Below, one piece after another: positions 18,118-29,420 of a DNA stretch of 64,000 bases. The notes below the pieces were generated by a model. The model did no database searches. It saw only the letters and a list, made by a program, of their open reading frames with translations, and was not told the DNA's origin. Both the position numbers and the translations under genes were made by a program. This stretch comes from Closterium sp. Naga37s-1. Lineage: Eukaryota > Streptophyta > Zygnematophyceae > Desmidiales > Closteriaceae. The DNA lies in the NCBI GenBank assembly GCA_947471745.1, contig CANJKZ010001112.1:1278001-1342000 (forward strand), given 5' to 3'. Numbering within the stretch: the first letter of the stretch is position 1; every line of letters starts with the position of its first letter.

Positions 18118-20716
18118 CTTCTTCTCCTGCCGCTGTGGTCAGCATGAGTGCCAGAAACTCTCTGTCGCGGATCTCACAGAGTGAAATGTTGGTCCCAGGT
18201 ATGGTTCCAGGGACGAAGGTTGGTTCGCGTGGCTCGGGAGCAGGTCCGTAGGCGGTGCGACGTGGGGTTGATGGCTCGTTGCCCCAAACGATGGTGTCCC
18301 ATGGGTCACGGCGCGGGGGGTTGTCAGGAGGAGGTAATGCGAGTGGAATATGGCGCGGGGGGCGGCCAAGAGGAACGACTGCAGGTGTTGCTTCAGTTTC
18401 TTCTGCTTCATCCTCTCCCCCCCTTCGTTCTTCGCTGAAAGCACCCCAGCCGCTGTTGTCGGCGCTAGTTGAGGCGCCCCATCCACCGCTCGCGTTGGCC
18501 CAGGTTCCGTCGTTGTCTCCCCATCCGCTGTTGTCAATCGTTCCCCATCCGCCAGCGCTTCCCCACCCCCCTTCATTGGAGGCACTTTCTTCCGCTTCGG
18601 CTCCCCATGCGCCGCAAGCGAATGTCCCGCGCGCTTCGGCGAGGCTTTGCTGGCGAAGCTCTTCTGCTTCACGTTGCGCCAATTCTTCTTCTTGTTCCAC
18701 GGTAAGCTTTGCCGTGGGGTCGCGCCTGTGGGGGTAAACCTTCAGGAACTCCTTGAGGGTGTAGGGGCGTGCGACTCCGCGTGAGTCGAAGGTTTCGCGA
18801 CGTCGTCCACGCAGGATGCCTTCGAGCCGTTGTGAGGGCGGTCCGGCATGGGGGCTGTGGTCGGCGCCGAAGACGCGGTGAGTAGTGACCTCGAGCTCGA
18901 GCTGAGACATTCCTTCTTCCGGCGGCGCGTGACGCTCTGGTTCGGCGATGGCGGCCAGTCCGCGGCTGGCGATTGCGCTAGTTGACGCCGTCGGCGTGTG
19001 ACAATCCCTGCAGATGCCGTCTGGGTCAGGGTCGTGCAGCGCCGTTTCGCGTGGGTGGGGATGATGCGGCATCCACGGTCTGCCGTCAGGGTGTTTCCAA
19101 TCCATGGGGTGAATGTGCTCGAAGCGCAGTGGCACGAGATCGATGAGCTCGTGCGAATCGCCGCTGCAGTCGGGAATGTCAAAATCCAAAACGTACACTC
19201 CATTTTTGGAGTGTGCTCTGCCAATCTGCCTGCGGGGGAAGTTCTTTGCTTCATAGTGCAGCAGAATGTCGCGCGTCGTGCGATCCGTGCTGAGATCGAC
19301 GCCGCAATCCATGAGCTGTGCGGCGGAAAGCAGGTTGAAGCGCAGGTTCTGGACGATCAACACATCGTTGAGCGTGATGTGAGTACGGCTTCCGCGTGCC
19401 TTGAGCACGACGATGCCTTGCGCGCTTGCGCGTAGGCGAGTGTTGTTTGCCACGGTGACGTACGTGACTGTGGGGGTGGCCACGGCGTTGGATATGTAAT
19501 GCTCGGAGCCTACCATATTCTGGCCGCAGCAGCTGTCCAGGTACCAAGTGTTGTAGCGCTTGTTGTTGTCACGTGCGAGCAGCGCCAGTCGCGGCGTGAC
19601 GATGTGCGGAGTGTCGAACTTCAGAAATTGCTCGCGCGAGAGCCAGTCAAGTGGCGCCACCCGCATGTCTGGTATGTGCGGGGGACTTTCAAGCAGCGGG
19701 ACTGGGAGGTTCCAGTCCTGGTCGTCGTCGTCGTTGAAGTCGCGGCGCGGGCTGAACGGGTTGTTGTTGGTGAACGCGCCAATGGGGTGTGGTGCTGGCT
19801 CAGGTGAGGGTGAGTGAACACGGCGACGACGCGACTCGCCTGTCATGGCCATGTTGCTCATGACATTGCGTGTAGGGGCAGTTGATGATGGCTGCTGCTG
19901 CTGATGCTGAACGGCTGAGTTCAGATTGCGCGCGGGTGGGGGTTGATACCCCTGGGCTGGACGCACGTCGCCTCGTGCGTCTTGTCGGCCGGACCAGTTG
20001 CTCGGATTGGTCTGGCGAGGGCGAGATCGGGACTTGCATCGATCCGCCAAATGCCCGAAGTTTCTGCAGATTTTGCAGTAGAGGCGCCGCGGTCGTCGCT
20101 CTTCATTGTTGTCGGCGTAGAAGGCGAGCCGTTCGCGTTCTCGTCGTGGCGCTGGTCGCTGCTGATCCATATCCCGTTGTTCGACGAGAAGGGCGGCGCA
20201 AAGGGCGGCCTCCGAGATGACCCCCTGCTGTCGGAGAAGCGCCTTGCAGGGCCGCCACTCTGGGCCGAGCCCTTGAAGCACGATGTTCACGAAGATTTCC
20301 TCGGAAATCGAGCTTCCCAACTTCACGATTTGATCGCGAAGGCTCCGACAGCGATTGATGTAGCTGTTGACCTTCTCCCCTGAGGTCATCTTATTTTCCA
20401 GCAGTTGCTGGAGCAGTCGGCTCGAAGAGACAGAGTCCTTGGGCTGATACACATCGTTCAAGTGGCGCCAAGCGTCGAGGGCTGGGGCGGCCGATGTCTT
20501 GTATGAACGAATGTTCAGCTGCTCCGCCGGCGACATATTGCGCAAAAGGATCCCGTACGCCATCAGGGACTCGTTGTAATAGCGAGTTCTGGCGTCATCG
20601 GTGTCCCCAGCAGGTCCTGAGTAGCTCCCGTCGAAGTAATGATATATCTGCGCGTTTTGCAGCAGCAGCTCCAGCTCGAAGCTCCAGGTGTAAAAGTCTC
20701 TGCCGTCAAAGCACAC
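18023..20716 (-). pseudogene. copia-1 gag, protease and GW-rich segment
   Basis: A long frame of 897 residues. It starts in a UBN2/copia-type gag domain (NESLMAYGILLRNMSPAEQL; SSRLLQQLLENKM) and goes on to a CCHC knuckle (CKICRNFGHLADRC). The copia protease is marked by WYLDSCCGQNMVG, where DSC replaces the usual DSG. After a Pro/Glu-rich stretch comes an unusual Gly-Trp-rich run at about 18,434-18,620 (GGWGSAGGWGTIDNSGWG and similar). Pre-integrase sequence follows. The GW-rich run is not part of the usual copia layout. Confidence 0.8.
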
Positions 20717-21054
20717 ACACTTGTCTTTATTTTTGATATGCTCAAAAACCTTGATTGTGCAGAGAGAATTGCTTCATCGCTGGGACAGGGAGTCTTGGGG
20801 GTAGAGCCATTTGTGTCGAGAGAGAAGCCTTGCGGGGCGGAGTTCTGGCCGTTTGAGGCCGGTTGAGAGGGTTGGGAAGAGGTTCCCGCGTCGCCATTCC
20901 GCAATGTTTGGAGCCCTTGCTCCAGGCTCGTGAGTCGCTGAAGCAGTTGTGCGAGGACGGCGGAAGGAATCGTCGTCGTTTCCTCGCTTGTCGCAGCCGG
21001 GTTGGGCTGCGCTTCAGCCGTCAGATTTGTCTGACCTCCAAATCCTCCGGCCAT
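20563..21054 (-). pseudogene. copia-1 gag N-terminus
   Basis: It starts MAGGFGGQTNLTAEAQ at 21,054, about 80 bp inside the primer site, where copia gag genes begin. It contains a short coiled coil (LAQLLQRLTSLEQGLQTL). It overlaps the longer gag/protease frame. Confidence 0.6.
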
Positions 21055-21135
21055 TCTTACACACGATCGTGTGCCGGACGCCACTTTCCGAATGTCGTAG
21101 ATTTCGGAGGTGGCAGTGCGAAGGATTCCCGAGTC

Positions 21136-21147
21136 GCTCTCATACCA
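21136..21147 (-). promoter_or_regulatory. copia-1 primer binding site
   Basis: On the minus strand TGGTATGAGAGC directly follows the 5' LTR. It differs by one base from the initiator tRNA-Met site of plant copia elements. Confidence 0.8.
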
Positions 21148-21585
21148 TGCTGCGATCAGAAAGGGATCGTAACAAGGATCACCTCGGATGGGTTCGCACA
21201 CTTCTAGTCTAGTGCTGGTGGGCCCTTGACCTCAATAGCAGAGTGAATGTGAAATGCTTGAGATGTTTAAAACATGAAAATACAGGAAATATAAATATGA
21301 GTACAGGGAAGATGAATCGACCTAGCTAGCCATGTACTCTAAGGGGTACATTCCCTTATTCAAATTCATCCCCAACCATGCGGTCCGTACAGTTACGAAA
21401 CTGTTCCCGCCGAGATCACCTTGGCTGCAGCTGCCCGATGCCGTCTGCTCCGACGGTCCAGATGCACCATAACCGTCTGACGCTTCGAGTCAACTCTGAC
21501 TCTTCGTGTTCGTTCTCGATACTGCATGCTTCTCTTGCTGCGGTGAGGAGTGCTTAGTAGTAATCAAATATTACTATTCGTAACA
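21148..21585 (-). repeat. copia-1 5' LTR
   Basis: 438 bp, TG...CA bounded, followed by AGTAC (21,586-21,590), the right half of the target duplication. The promoter of the element is expected here, as in the family; no motif was assigned. Confidence 0.9.
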
Positions 21586-21595
21586 AGTACAAGTC

Positions 21596-22165
21596 CTATA
21601 TACTCTTGTTAGAGTTAGCAACAAGACTAACGGCGTAGTCGAGACGATATGCGGCAACAAAGTCAACAAGCTCAGCAACTAGGGCAGATGCAGCATCGGT
21701 CTCAAACGAAGGGTCAGCGACAACAGTGGCTAGAAAACGTGTGACAGTAGGGCTGGTAGCACGAACTAAGTCAGATTCAGGGTCCGGACCGTAAGCAAGA
21801 GAGGACGTAGGAGGCGACGGCAGAGGGACACGCTGTGGAATAGAGGAAGGATGAAGTGCCATAGTGTGCGTGCCGGGGACTGGAGGAGGACGCGGACGAG
21901 GAACACGGCGTCCAGTGCGAATAGCGCGAACAGGCGAGGCAGGACGAGACTTAGGCTCACGACGCTCTGTAAGAGAGTCACTCTGCTCAATGTAAGGAGA
22001 AGGAGCAGGCAGTGGGAAGTCTGGCGGTAACTGCGGCTGTGACTGGTCAGGTGGTGGACACAGTAAGAGAGGAGTAAGGCCAGTAGAAGACGGGAGACTA
22101 AGAAGTACCGAGTCAGGTGGCGGCAAAGACGACGGCGGCGGAGCGAAAAACGGTCGCCGCTGCAC
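21596..22165 (-). pseudogene. copy a pre-RT segment
   Basis: 190 residues matching the segment before RT in copies b and c (SRPASPVRAIRTGRRVPRP, ASALVAELVDFVAAYRLDYA). It is Pro/Ser-rich with no enzyme motif and probably a linker of the polyprotein. Confidence 0.65.
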
Positions 22166-23228
22166 AGTACCTCCTGCACAAGTACCGCCAGCTCCAGCAC
22201 CCCCAGCGCCAGCACCTCCAGCTGCAGGGTCTCCAGCTCGAGTGCCTCCAACTCTTATGCCTCCAGCACCAGTACCTCCAGCACCAGCGCCTCCGGCTCC
22301 AGGGCCTCCAGCTCCAGTGCCTCCAACTCCAGTGCCTCCAGCTCCAGCACCTCTAGCGCCAGCACCTCCAGCGGTAGTGCCTCCAGCTCCAGTGCCTCCA
22401 GCTCCAGCGCCTCCAGCTCCAGAGCCTCCAGCTCCAGCGCCTCCAGCTCCTGCTCCTCCAGTTCCAGGGTCTCCAGCTCCAGTGCCTGCAGCACCACCAA
22501 CGCCTCTAGCTCCAGCAGCACCACCAGCCCTGGCAGCTCCACCTCCAGTACGAGCACCTCCAGGACCAGCAACTCCAGCACCCTCAAGACCTCAAGCGCC
22601 AGCACCTCCAGCGCCTCCAGCTCCTGCACCTCTAGCAGCAGCACCTCCAGCGGGAGGGGTCTCCAGATCCAGCAGTGCGACTCCGAAGGCGGGTGCGCCA
22701 AGCAAACCACTCGCGCAGCTGGCGAGAGAGGCTTTCGACGGTGAGACCGCCGTGACGAGGCACCCAGAGGACCTCTAGCAGACGCAGTACTCCTAGGCCC
22801 AGCACCCCCAGACCCGGTACCCCCCGACTCAGCACCCCCAGGCTCCGCACCCTCAGGCTCAGCACCCCCAGGCTCCGCACCCTCAGGCTCAGCACCCCCA
22901 TGCTCTGCACCCTCAAACTCAGCACCCCCAGGCTCCGCACCCCAGGCTCTGTACGCACACGCTCAGCACCCCTAGACGCAGTACCCCGAGCAGCACCACA
23001 CCCAGCAGCATCAGAGTCCCTAGTGACCTCGACAGGCTCAGCCAAGGGGAGTGGATCTACCCGAGATACACCTGAAGGAGCAGGGCCCTGAGGGGGGAGG
23101 GGGTCTACCGGAGAGGGACCTGGAGCGAGGAAGAGCGGCGGGGGGGGGGAGAGGTGCAGTGCGGTAGGGGAAGAGACAGAAAAAGGGAACCGACTCGTCA
23201 AACGTGACGTCCTGGGAGGGCAGGACAC
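22166..23228 (-). repeat. copy a integrase-RT linker with minisatellites
   Basis: 22,190-22,640 is built of units like CCTCCAGCTCCAGTG (plus strand). 22,795-22,975 is built of units like CTCAGCACCCCCAGG. Both unit lengths are multiples of three, so several frames on both strands stay open and give misleading Pro/Ala or Leu/Glu ORFs. By comparison with copies b and c, the minus frame of the Gly/Ala/Glu/Pro type is the real one. An LREWFAWR motif lies at about 22,700. Confidence 0.75.
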
Positions 23229-23351
23229 GCGCGAGGTGGGGTGGTAAAACTGCCAGCCAGGCGCGTCAGGGGGAAAGCCAAGGAAGACGCAGGGAATGGC
23301 GCGGGAGGAGAGCTTGTCCGCGAAAGTATCGCGGACAAAGGCACGAGAGCC

Positions 23352-24643
23352 CTAGACCCGGAACACCGACGCATCGCCAACCTTTCCCGTCCAACGCAGT
23401 GTAGGCGAGGTCTCCGGCAAGGAGACACAGGGCCAGATGTTTAGCTGATGCGCAACGTACCGGACCGCAAACGGCCACAGAAAATGGGGAGCAGGCGCAT
23501 GGATCATGGAGGTACGAGCCACCTCCATGACTAAGCCAATGCGGCGCTCAGCAACCCCATTTTGCTGCAAGGAGGCCTGAAACGTGAACGACTGGAGGAT
23601 GCCCTCCCCACGACAAAAGTCCCGCAAGAGGTCGGAGGAGAACTCACCACCTCTGTCAAAGTGCAGACGTAGGACAGGAAGGTTCTCGCAGAACCGCTCG
23701 CGGAGCTGGAGACGGATTGCGCGGATATAAGGGATCAAGACATCAGGGACCTCACCCTTGCTGCGTAAGGGGAAGACCGTGGTGTAACGCGTGTAGTCGT
23801 CCGCAACCAGCAGAAAGTAGCGCTCGCGGCCCTGTCCACCGACGCGTGCTGGGCCCCACGTCCATGTGGAGAGTCTGCAGGGGAGCAGTCATCGGGGGAA
23901 ACGAGGAGGAGTGAGGAGCGGCGCGCTGCCACCCCTGGACGCAAGGAAGGCAGGACGGGGCAGGCGAGGGCGGGAGGGGAGGCTGAGACCTGGGAAGACG
24001 AGAAAAAAAGGAGGCAGGAGTGCATGCCACGGAGGCGTGGCAGGGAGAGGTGACCAAGGCGGTGGTGCCAAAGGAGAGTCTGGTGCGACAGGAGGCGACA
24101 CGAACAGGGGGCGACTACCTGACCTGACGCGGACACCTGACCAGAAGTAGCTTGAGCTGGCTCAGTAATTAGTGTGTACAGACTCGACCCAGGCCGACGG
24201 GTGAACGTGGCCAGGTGACGGCCCGTCCGTATACACATGCAGATCGTCGCACGCTGACCCCCAGTAGTGGTGGTAGTGACCATCGCATCCTGGAGGGCAG
24301 AGGTACTCACCAAGTTCGTAGAGAACGAGGGGAGGTGAAGACTTGACAGTGAGCCAGACGGAACCGCCGGACATGGGAGAACAGTGGTGGAACGTGCAAG
24401 AACTGGGCCCCCTGAGGGGTCAGCCAGTCTGACTGCAAGAGGTGCAGGGAGTGGTGTGAGTGTGGTACTATCGCGAAAGAAACAGCGGGACGCACGTAAG
24501 TCAAGTGTGAAGGTGTGTAAGGCCTCAGCAGGTGCAGTACAAGGGAGAGCAAACTCACTAGCACAAAGAGCAGCCTCTATACCTGGGTCGAGCGGCACAC
24601 ACAGGTAACAACCACCCTCAGCAATAACTGTCAAGGCATACAT
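23352..24643 (-). pseudogene. copy a protease and integrase
   Basis: Protease-like residues (HTFTLDLRASRCFFRD) lead into a pre-integrase finger (LLWHHRLGHLSLPRLRGM) and an integrase core (LRLHFDRGGEFSSDLL; LQQNGVAERRIGLVMEVAR). It reads in more than one frame and is part of a broken element. Confidence 0.75.
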
Positions 24644-24702
24644 GGCAGCAAGGATAGCGTCATAGTCAAGAGCAACAATATCAACACCAGACCTAAGCAG
24701 CT

Positions 24703-25814
24703 CTAGCCAGCGGGGGCGCTCAGCCTCGTCGCCAAACTCTGCGCGCCAAGCGTCGTCAAGGCGGGAGAAGCAGCGGTGATGTGCGTGAAACTTCCCGCAT
24801 GTCTGACCAGAGCGGTCACCTGAGCAGATGACATACGGGCAGCGAACACTACCCCCAGACGCCCTACGCTGAGCAAACCACTCACGAAGTTGCTAAGGCG
24901 TAGGGGTCTCGCTCGAACGCTGCTGCTGCTGCCTCTGGCCACCGCCAGAACCTCCCCTCTGAACAGCTCCACCCTGACCGCCACCACTGCCGCCGCCACC
25001 ACTCCCACTGCCGCCACCACCGCCACCACCACTCCCACCCCTGCCACCACCGCCGCCACCGACGCCCCCACTCCCGCCACCACCCCCACCGCCACCTCCG
25101 CCACCTCCACCGCCTCCACTGCCTCCACCATCACTACCCCCGCTGCCACCTCCACCACTCTTGCCTCCCTTGCCCTTGCCGCTGCGGTGCTTCCCACTAG
25201 GAGCAAAAGCAGCCCCGACGTCCGACCAAGGATGTCAGCAGCAGCAGCAGAAGCGTAGGAGGGGGCAAAGGGGGAGGGGGAACACCCCTCAAAGAGGGGT
25301 GTGCGAGGAGGACTATGCTAACCTCAGCTGCAAGGAGGTGCTTCTTGAGTAGGTCGACAGTGAGGTCCGTGGGGTCCATGGCGAGAAAGAGGTCCCTGAC
25401 TGCGCGAAGAGAGTCATGGAGGCGGGTGACTATGAAGTAGAGAGTGATGTACATCGGGGGCGGGTTCTTGTCTAGGAACTCGGCTTTGAGGGCAGCGTTG
25501 TAGCGAGTGTCGCTAGTGCGAAGGTGGGTGATGAGGTCCTCGACTGTGGCAAAGACTGACAGCTCGGGAAAAAGGTAGGGCAATACAAGGCGGCCGAGAG
25601 CAGCAGTGTCAGGGGAGGAGTAACGAGCGACTATAGCGTCGTACAGAGCTTTAGCAGTCTTGTGCTGGCCAAAGTGAGCGCGTTTGGCTAACGGTAGGTG
25701 GTTGCGAATGGCCAAGCGAGTAGCAGCGTCACGGGTAAGCCACTGTGAGCGAGTAGCACTGTCGGCTGTGTCGGGAGGGGCGAGAGAGGCTCTAGACATG
25801 TGGTCAAACAACAA
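24703..25814 (-). pseudogene. copy a gag
   Basis: Gag domain: SQWLTRDAATRLAIRNHLPL, KALYDAIVARYSSP and DLTVDLLKKHLLAAE, as in copy b. A Gly-rich stretch (24,940-25,195, simple GGN codons) is followed by the family's Cys/His module at about 24,770-24,850 in place of a CCHC knuckle. Confidence 0.7.
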
Positions 25815-25914
25815 AACACTGTCTCTAGAAGCGCTCAGTAAAACAAGTCATCGAGCCACGTATCGAACTAGATCGGACGGCCCTCAGGATCGAACATGAG
25901 AACGCTGAGAGTAG

Positions 25915-26520
25915 CCATCGCGGGCAGAGCAGGGTGGCGCGTGACGAGCAGGGCGGCGCGCGTACACTTGGAAAACGCACAGGGCAGGGCAGGGCGGCGC
26001 ACGGCCAAGGAAGGGCGCCGCGTAGGGCAGGGAATGGCGGTGCGTGGCTAGCAGGGCGGCGTGTGGGCAGGCTGCAGAACGGCGCGCGGGCAGGGCAGGG
26101 CGGCGCGTGTGTAGGAAAGGGGCGGCGCGCGGCCAGCAGGGCTGCGCGCGGGCTGCAAAGGGCGGCGCGCGGGCTGCAAAGGGGGGCGCACGGGCTGCAA
26201 AGGGCGGCGCGCGGCAGGAAAGGGCGGCGCGGGGGCTGTAAAGGGCGGCGCGTGGCAGGAAAAGGTGGCGCGCGGGCAGGGCAGGGCAGCGCGCGGCCAG
26301 CAGGGCGGCGCGACGGGTAGGGCAGGGCGGCGCGACGGGTAGGGCAGGGCGGCGCGCAGCTAGCAGGGCGGCGCGGCGGGAAGGGTAGGGCAGTGCGTGG
26401 CCAACAGGGCGGCGCGACGGGCAGGGCAGGGCAGCGCAACTGGTGGGGCAGTGCGACAGGCAGGGTAGGGTGCTACGGGCAGGGAAACCCGCTACAGGCA
26501 GCGAGCTATACGGTGGGCCC
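25915..26520 (-). repeat. copy a leader array (GC-rich tandem repeat)
   Basis: Imperfect units of the type GGGCAGGGCGGCGCG fill the space between gag and the primer site. Open frames on both strands here are by-products of the composition. Confidence 0.75.
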
Positions 26521-26561
26521 TAATAAAAACCGGTCATGGAACAGGACCTGCTCTGAAACCA

Positions 26562-26682
26562 TGCCAGAAGAGTGAACGAGAAGAGTAGGAAGTTGGTACA
26601 AGTACTAACCCTAATTGGGTTGTACCCCTTATGGGCTACCCCACTACAGCCTCCACAACATAAACAATATAACATTTTGACA
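26562..26682 (-). repeat. copy a 5' LTR
   Basis: A 121-bp LTR (TGCCAG...TTTTGACA on the plus strand). It shares the block GGGTTGTACCCC...GGGCTACCCCACTACAGCC with copies b and c. Confidence 0.8.
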
Positions 26683-26709
26683 TTTCAGTAGTATCCACAA
26701 AGTGAAAAG
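26683..26709. other. spacer between copies a and e
   Basis: 27 bp ending AAAAG (26,705-26,709), the left half of the target duplication of copy e. Confidence 0.7.
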
Positions 26710-26817
26710 TGTCAAGAACGGAATGATGGCTTGACTAAGGTTGGTTTGGGTACATAGACCTAACCCTAACTGTTGTACCCCATATGACACACATCACTAA
26801 GACTATAACATCTAACA
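26710..26817 (-). repeat. copy e 3' LTR
   Basis: 108 bp, TGTCAAG...TCTAACA, followed by the polypurine complement CACCCCCATAG. Confidence 0.82.
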
Positions 26818-27053
26818 CACCCCCATAGCCTAAGTGAGGGGTGTCAAGCACACCAACAACATACGGTCACAAGACCAGTCACAAAGCAACAAAGCTCAGG
26901 GTGGATCACAATGTCACCACACACTCTGAGCACAAGCAAAAGAGCCACAAGGCCAGTTCAAGAGGTCACAGAGGTATATATAAAGCGTACAAACAAAGAA
27001 AAGCATAGAACTCACGACTACGCAAGGCGAGAACCTGTGTCAACGAGACCTAA
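26818..27053 (-). other. copy e 3' untranslated stretch
   Basis: Non-coding sequence between the polypurine tract and the RNase H end. A similar A-rich block with GGATCAC and GAGCACAAGCAAA occurs at the same place in copies b and c, so it belongs to the family. Confidence 0.6.
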
Positions 27054-28697
27054 CTACACACAACACCTCTGGTGGTCATAAGGCGGAAAGACCTTGGTGA
27101 AGATGTCTGCAGTGTTGGCCTCTGACTCCAGAAAGTCAAAGCGAGCATGTCCACGCCTCAGCAAATCTCGTAGAAGAAAGTACCCGACATTGATGTGCTT
27201 CACTCTGCTCTCCAGTCGCGACTCTCGAGAAAGGAGAATCGACGCCTTGATGTCAGTGAACAAGGTCAGTGCAGAGCTCGGCCGCTCACCAAGGTCGGTG
27301 AGCAAGAAGGTCAACCAACACAGCGCTTGTGGAGCCATGGCTCCAGCGTAGATCTCAGGCTCAGTGGTTGAGACCGAGGAGGAATGCGTGGACCTCCACG
27401 AAATAGCTACAGAGCCCAAGCTAAAGCAATACCCCTGAGTAGACATGTGAATCTCGGCGTCGTCAGCGTAAGAAGAGTCACAGTGTCCAGTAAGTACAAC
27501 AGACTGTCTCCCTCCAAGAACCAGCCCCACGCCTGATGTCGTTCTTAGGTACTTCGCCACCCTCACAACAGCTGTCCAGTGAACTGGACGGTGTCTCCCT
27601 GACGCAACAAAGCGAGCAAGGATGTTGAGAGGGAAGGCGAGGTCTGGGCAAGTACAAGTCATCAGGTACATGAGGCAGCACACAAGCTCTACGTAGGGAC
27701 CACTAGGCTCAAACGGCTCATCAGGAAAGGGTCCAGTGAGTCTGTCGTCAACAGCAAGAGGTGTGCGCTGTGCTGTGGAGTGCTGAAGCTCGAACCGCTG
27801 AAGGACCTGCTGCACCATGTGTGACTGTGAGAGTGTAATGGTGCGAGCGGCTCCGACCCTGGTGATCTGCAGGCCAAGGTAGTGGCGCAGCTCACCAAGG
27901 TAAGTGCACGTCTGTCTATTCTGCAGTTCGCGCTTCACGTCAGCCAAAGCAACCTTGTCAGCAGTGGCGAAAACCAGGTCATCGACGTAGTACAAAGAAT
28001 GGTGTGGAGCCACGACGAACAAACAGCGACGGGTCAGCAGAAGATGGCTGTAAACCGAGGTCAGACAGGGTAGAACGACGGGTGTCGTGTCACTAACGAG
28101 GAGCCTGACGGAGACCGTAGACCGGTCGCCTAAGCCTCCACTGGGTCCCAGGAGGGAAGGTGCCAGTGAACGCAAAGGGACGACAAACCAGACCTCCTCG
28201 TGTAGGCTACCCTGAAGGAAGGAAGTGGAGAAGTCGAGAGAGTGTAGCTCATAGTCTCTCTGTGCTGCTACTTGCACTAACACCCGAAGAGTGGTTGCGA
28301 AGGTCTGAAAGAAATCAACTCCCTCGCGCTGACTGAAAATCATAGCCACATAGCGCGCCTTGAAGACCGGAGGAGATCCTGGTGGCCGCTTCACCCTGAA
28401 GATCCACATGCCATCGACTACGTTCGCCCCAGAGCGGGCAACCTCGTTGACGTAGGTGTCTGTGGATCTGTAGGAGGCCATCTCTGCGTCCATGGCAGCT
28501 CTCCACTGAGAGGTCCAAGGCCCTGACACTGCCTCAGCGTAAGTGCGAGGAGTCGGTATGCCAAGGGCGTCGGGGACTCTCTCAGGAGCGAGCAGCATGG
28601 CACAGAGATGAGGGGAAGCGTCTACCAGAAACTCTAGCTTAGACTGCCTGTCCTCTAGGGCGTCACAGCCAAGGGCAGACTCACCCCCGACGGCCAA
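27054..28697 (-). pseudogene. copy e RT and RNase H
   Basis: A 547-residue frame. RT: MWIFRVKRPPGSPPVFKARY, LHSLDFSTSFLQGSLHEEVW and the catalytic YYVDDLVFA. RNase H: CDSSYADDAE, EPEIYAGAMAPQALCWL and RVKHINVGYFLLRDLL, ending NTADIFTKVFPP. The order RT then RNase H at the 3' end is that of Ty1/copia. Confidence 0.85.
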
Positions 28698-29185
28698 AGG
28701 ACTGGTAGGAAGAGTAGCACAAGGCTGGTGGTGTAGTCAAGGGGCGACTAGAGGCAAACTCAGTGTTTGCGACAGTAAGAGCGGAGACAGAGGACAGAGA
28801 GGCACGAGGGTCCGTAACAAGAGAGGCGAGAACACGAGAGACAACAGGTCGGTACGTGCGGTAGAAGTCAGTGATAGGAGTAGAGAGGGAAACAGTGAAG
28901 GCCGACTCAGGAGGAGAAGGAAGCACAGACGGAGACAAACGAGGCGGACTAGAACGAAATAGGGCAGTACGAAGGTCAATGAAGTGCACAAGGGATGACG
29001 GATGAGCACGAGGAGAGCGACGAGAAGGCCAAGCGTGAAAAAGAGGAGGTGACAACGGAGGCGGAGAAGGAATGAAAATAGCTGGGAGGGGTCAGGAGGA
29101 GGAAACGTGGGACCGTAGACAAGAGGAGAGGGAGAGGGGGGAGGAGAGGGAGAGGGGAGACCGAGGACCCGAAGGCCAGAGACAG
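28698..29185 (-). pseudogene. copy e pre-RT segment
   Basis: Ser/Pro/Leu-rich residues (TVANTEFASSRPLTTPPALC) in the place of the pre-RT segment of copies b and c. No enzyme motif. Confidence 0.5.
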
Positions 29186-29420
29186 GAAGCGTAGGTGGTG
29201 GCTGCTGCTGCTGCTGCTGCTGCGGCGGCTGCTGCTGCTAGCCCTGCTGAGGTGGCTGCTGCTGCTGCTCCTGCTGCGACAGCTGCGGCTCCTTCGGCTG
29301 CGGCTACTACTACTCCAACTGCTCCTGCTGCTGCGGCTGCTGCGCCTGCTGCTGCTGCTGCTAAAGTTGTTGCTGCTTCTCCAGCTACTGTAGCTCCAGC
29401 TGCTGCTGCTCCAACTCTAG
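29186..29420. repeat. GCT/CTG trinucleotide-rich stretch in the copy e linker
   Basis: Nearly continuous GCT triplets with variants; it reads Ala on the plus strand and Gln/Ser on the minus strand. It sits at the integrase-RT linker position where the other copies have 15-bp units. Confidence 0.8.

Larger units (their letters stand above)
16084..21585 (-). mobile_element. Ty1/copia element (copia-1, family 1), broken
   Basis: 438-bp LTRs start TGCTGCG and end GTAACA on the plus strand. A primer site and a polypurine tract (the minus-strand complement of CCCCCCTTC after 16,521) face inward, and the target duplication AGTAC is perfect. Recognised parts are gag, zinc knuckle, protease, integrase and RNase H, in copia order. 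The LTRs differ at about eight sites (about 98% alike), so it is fairly young. The coding region is broken in several places. It lies in the gypsy-1 LTR. Confidence 0.9.
21591..26682 (-). mobile_element. copia family-2 copy a, partial and broken
   Basis: From right to left: 5' LTR (26,562-26,682), primer site (minus TGGTTTCAGAGC), GC-rich leader array, gag with Gly-rich part, Cys/His module, protease, integrase, Pro/Glu/Ala linker, pre-RT segment. It ends at the junction with copia-1 near 21,591. The element is broken in many places. Confidence 0.8.

Noticed and set aside
22242-22778. Plus-strand Pro/Ala ORF that looks like a cell-wall or collagen-like protein
   Set aside because: It is antisense to the copia copy a linker; the 15-bp repeat keeps all three-base-phased frames open on both strands.
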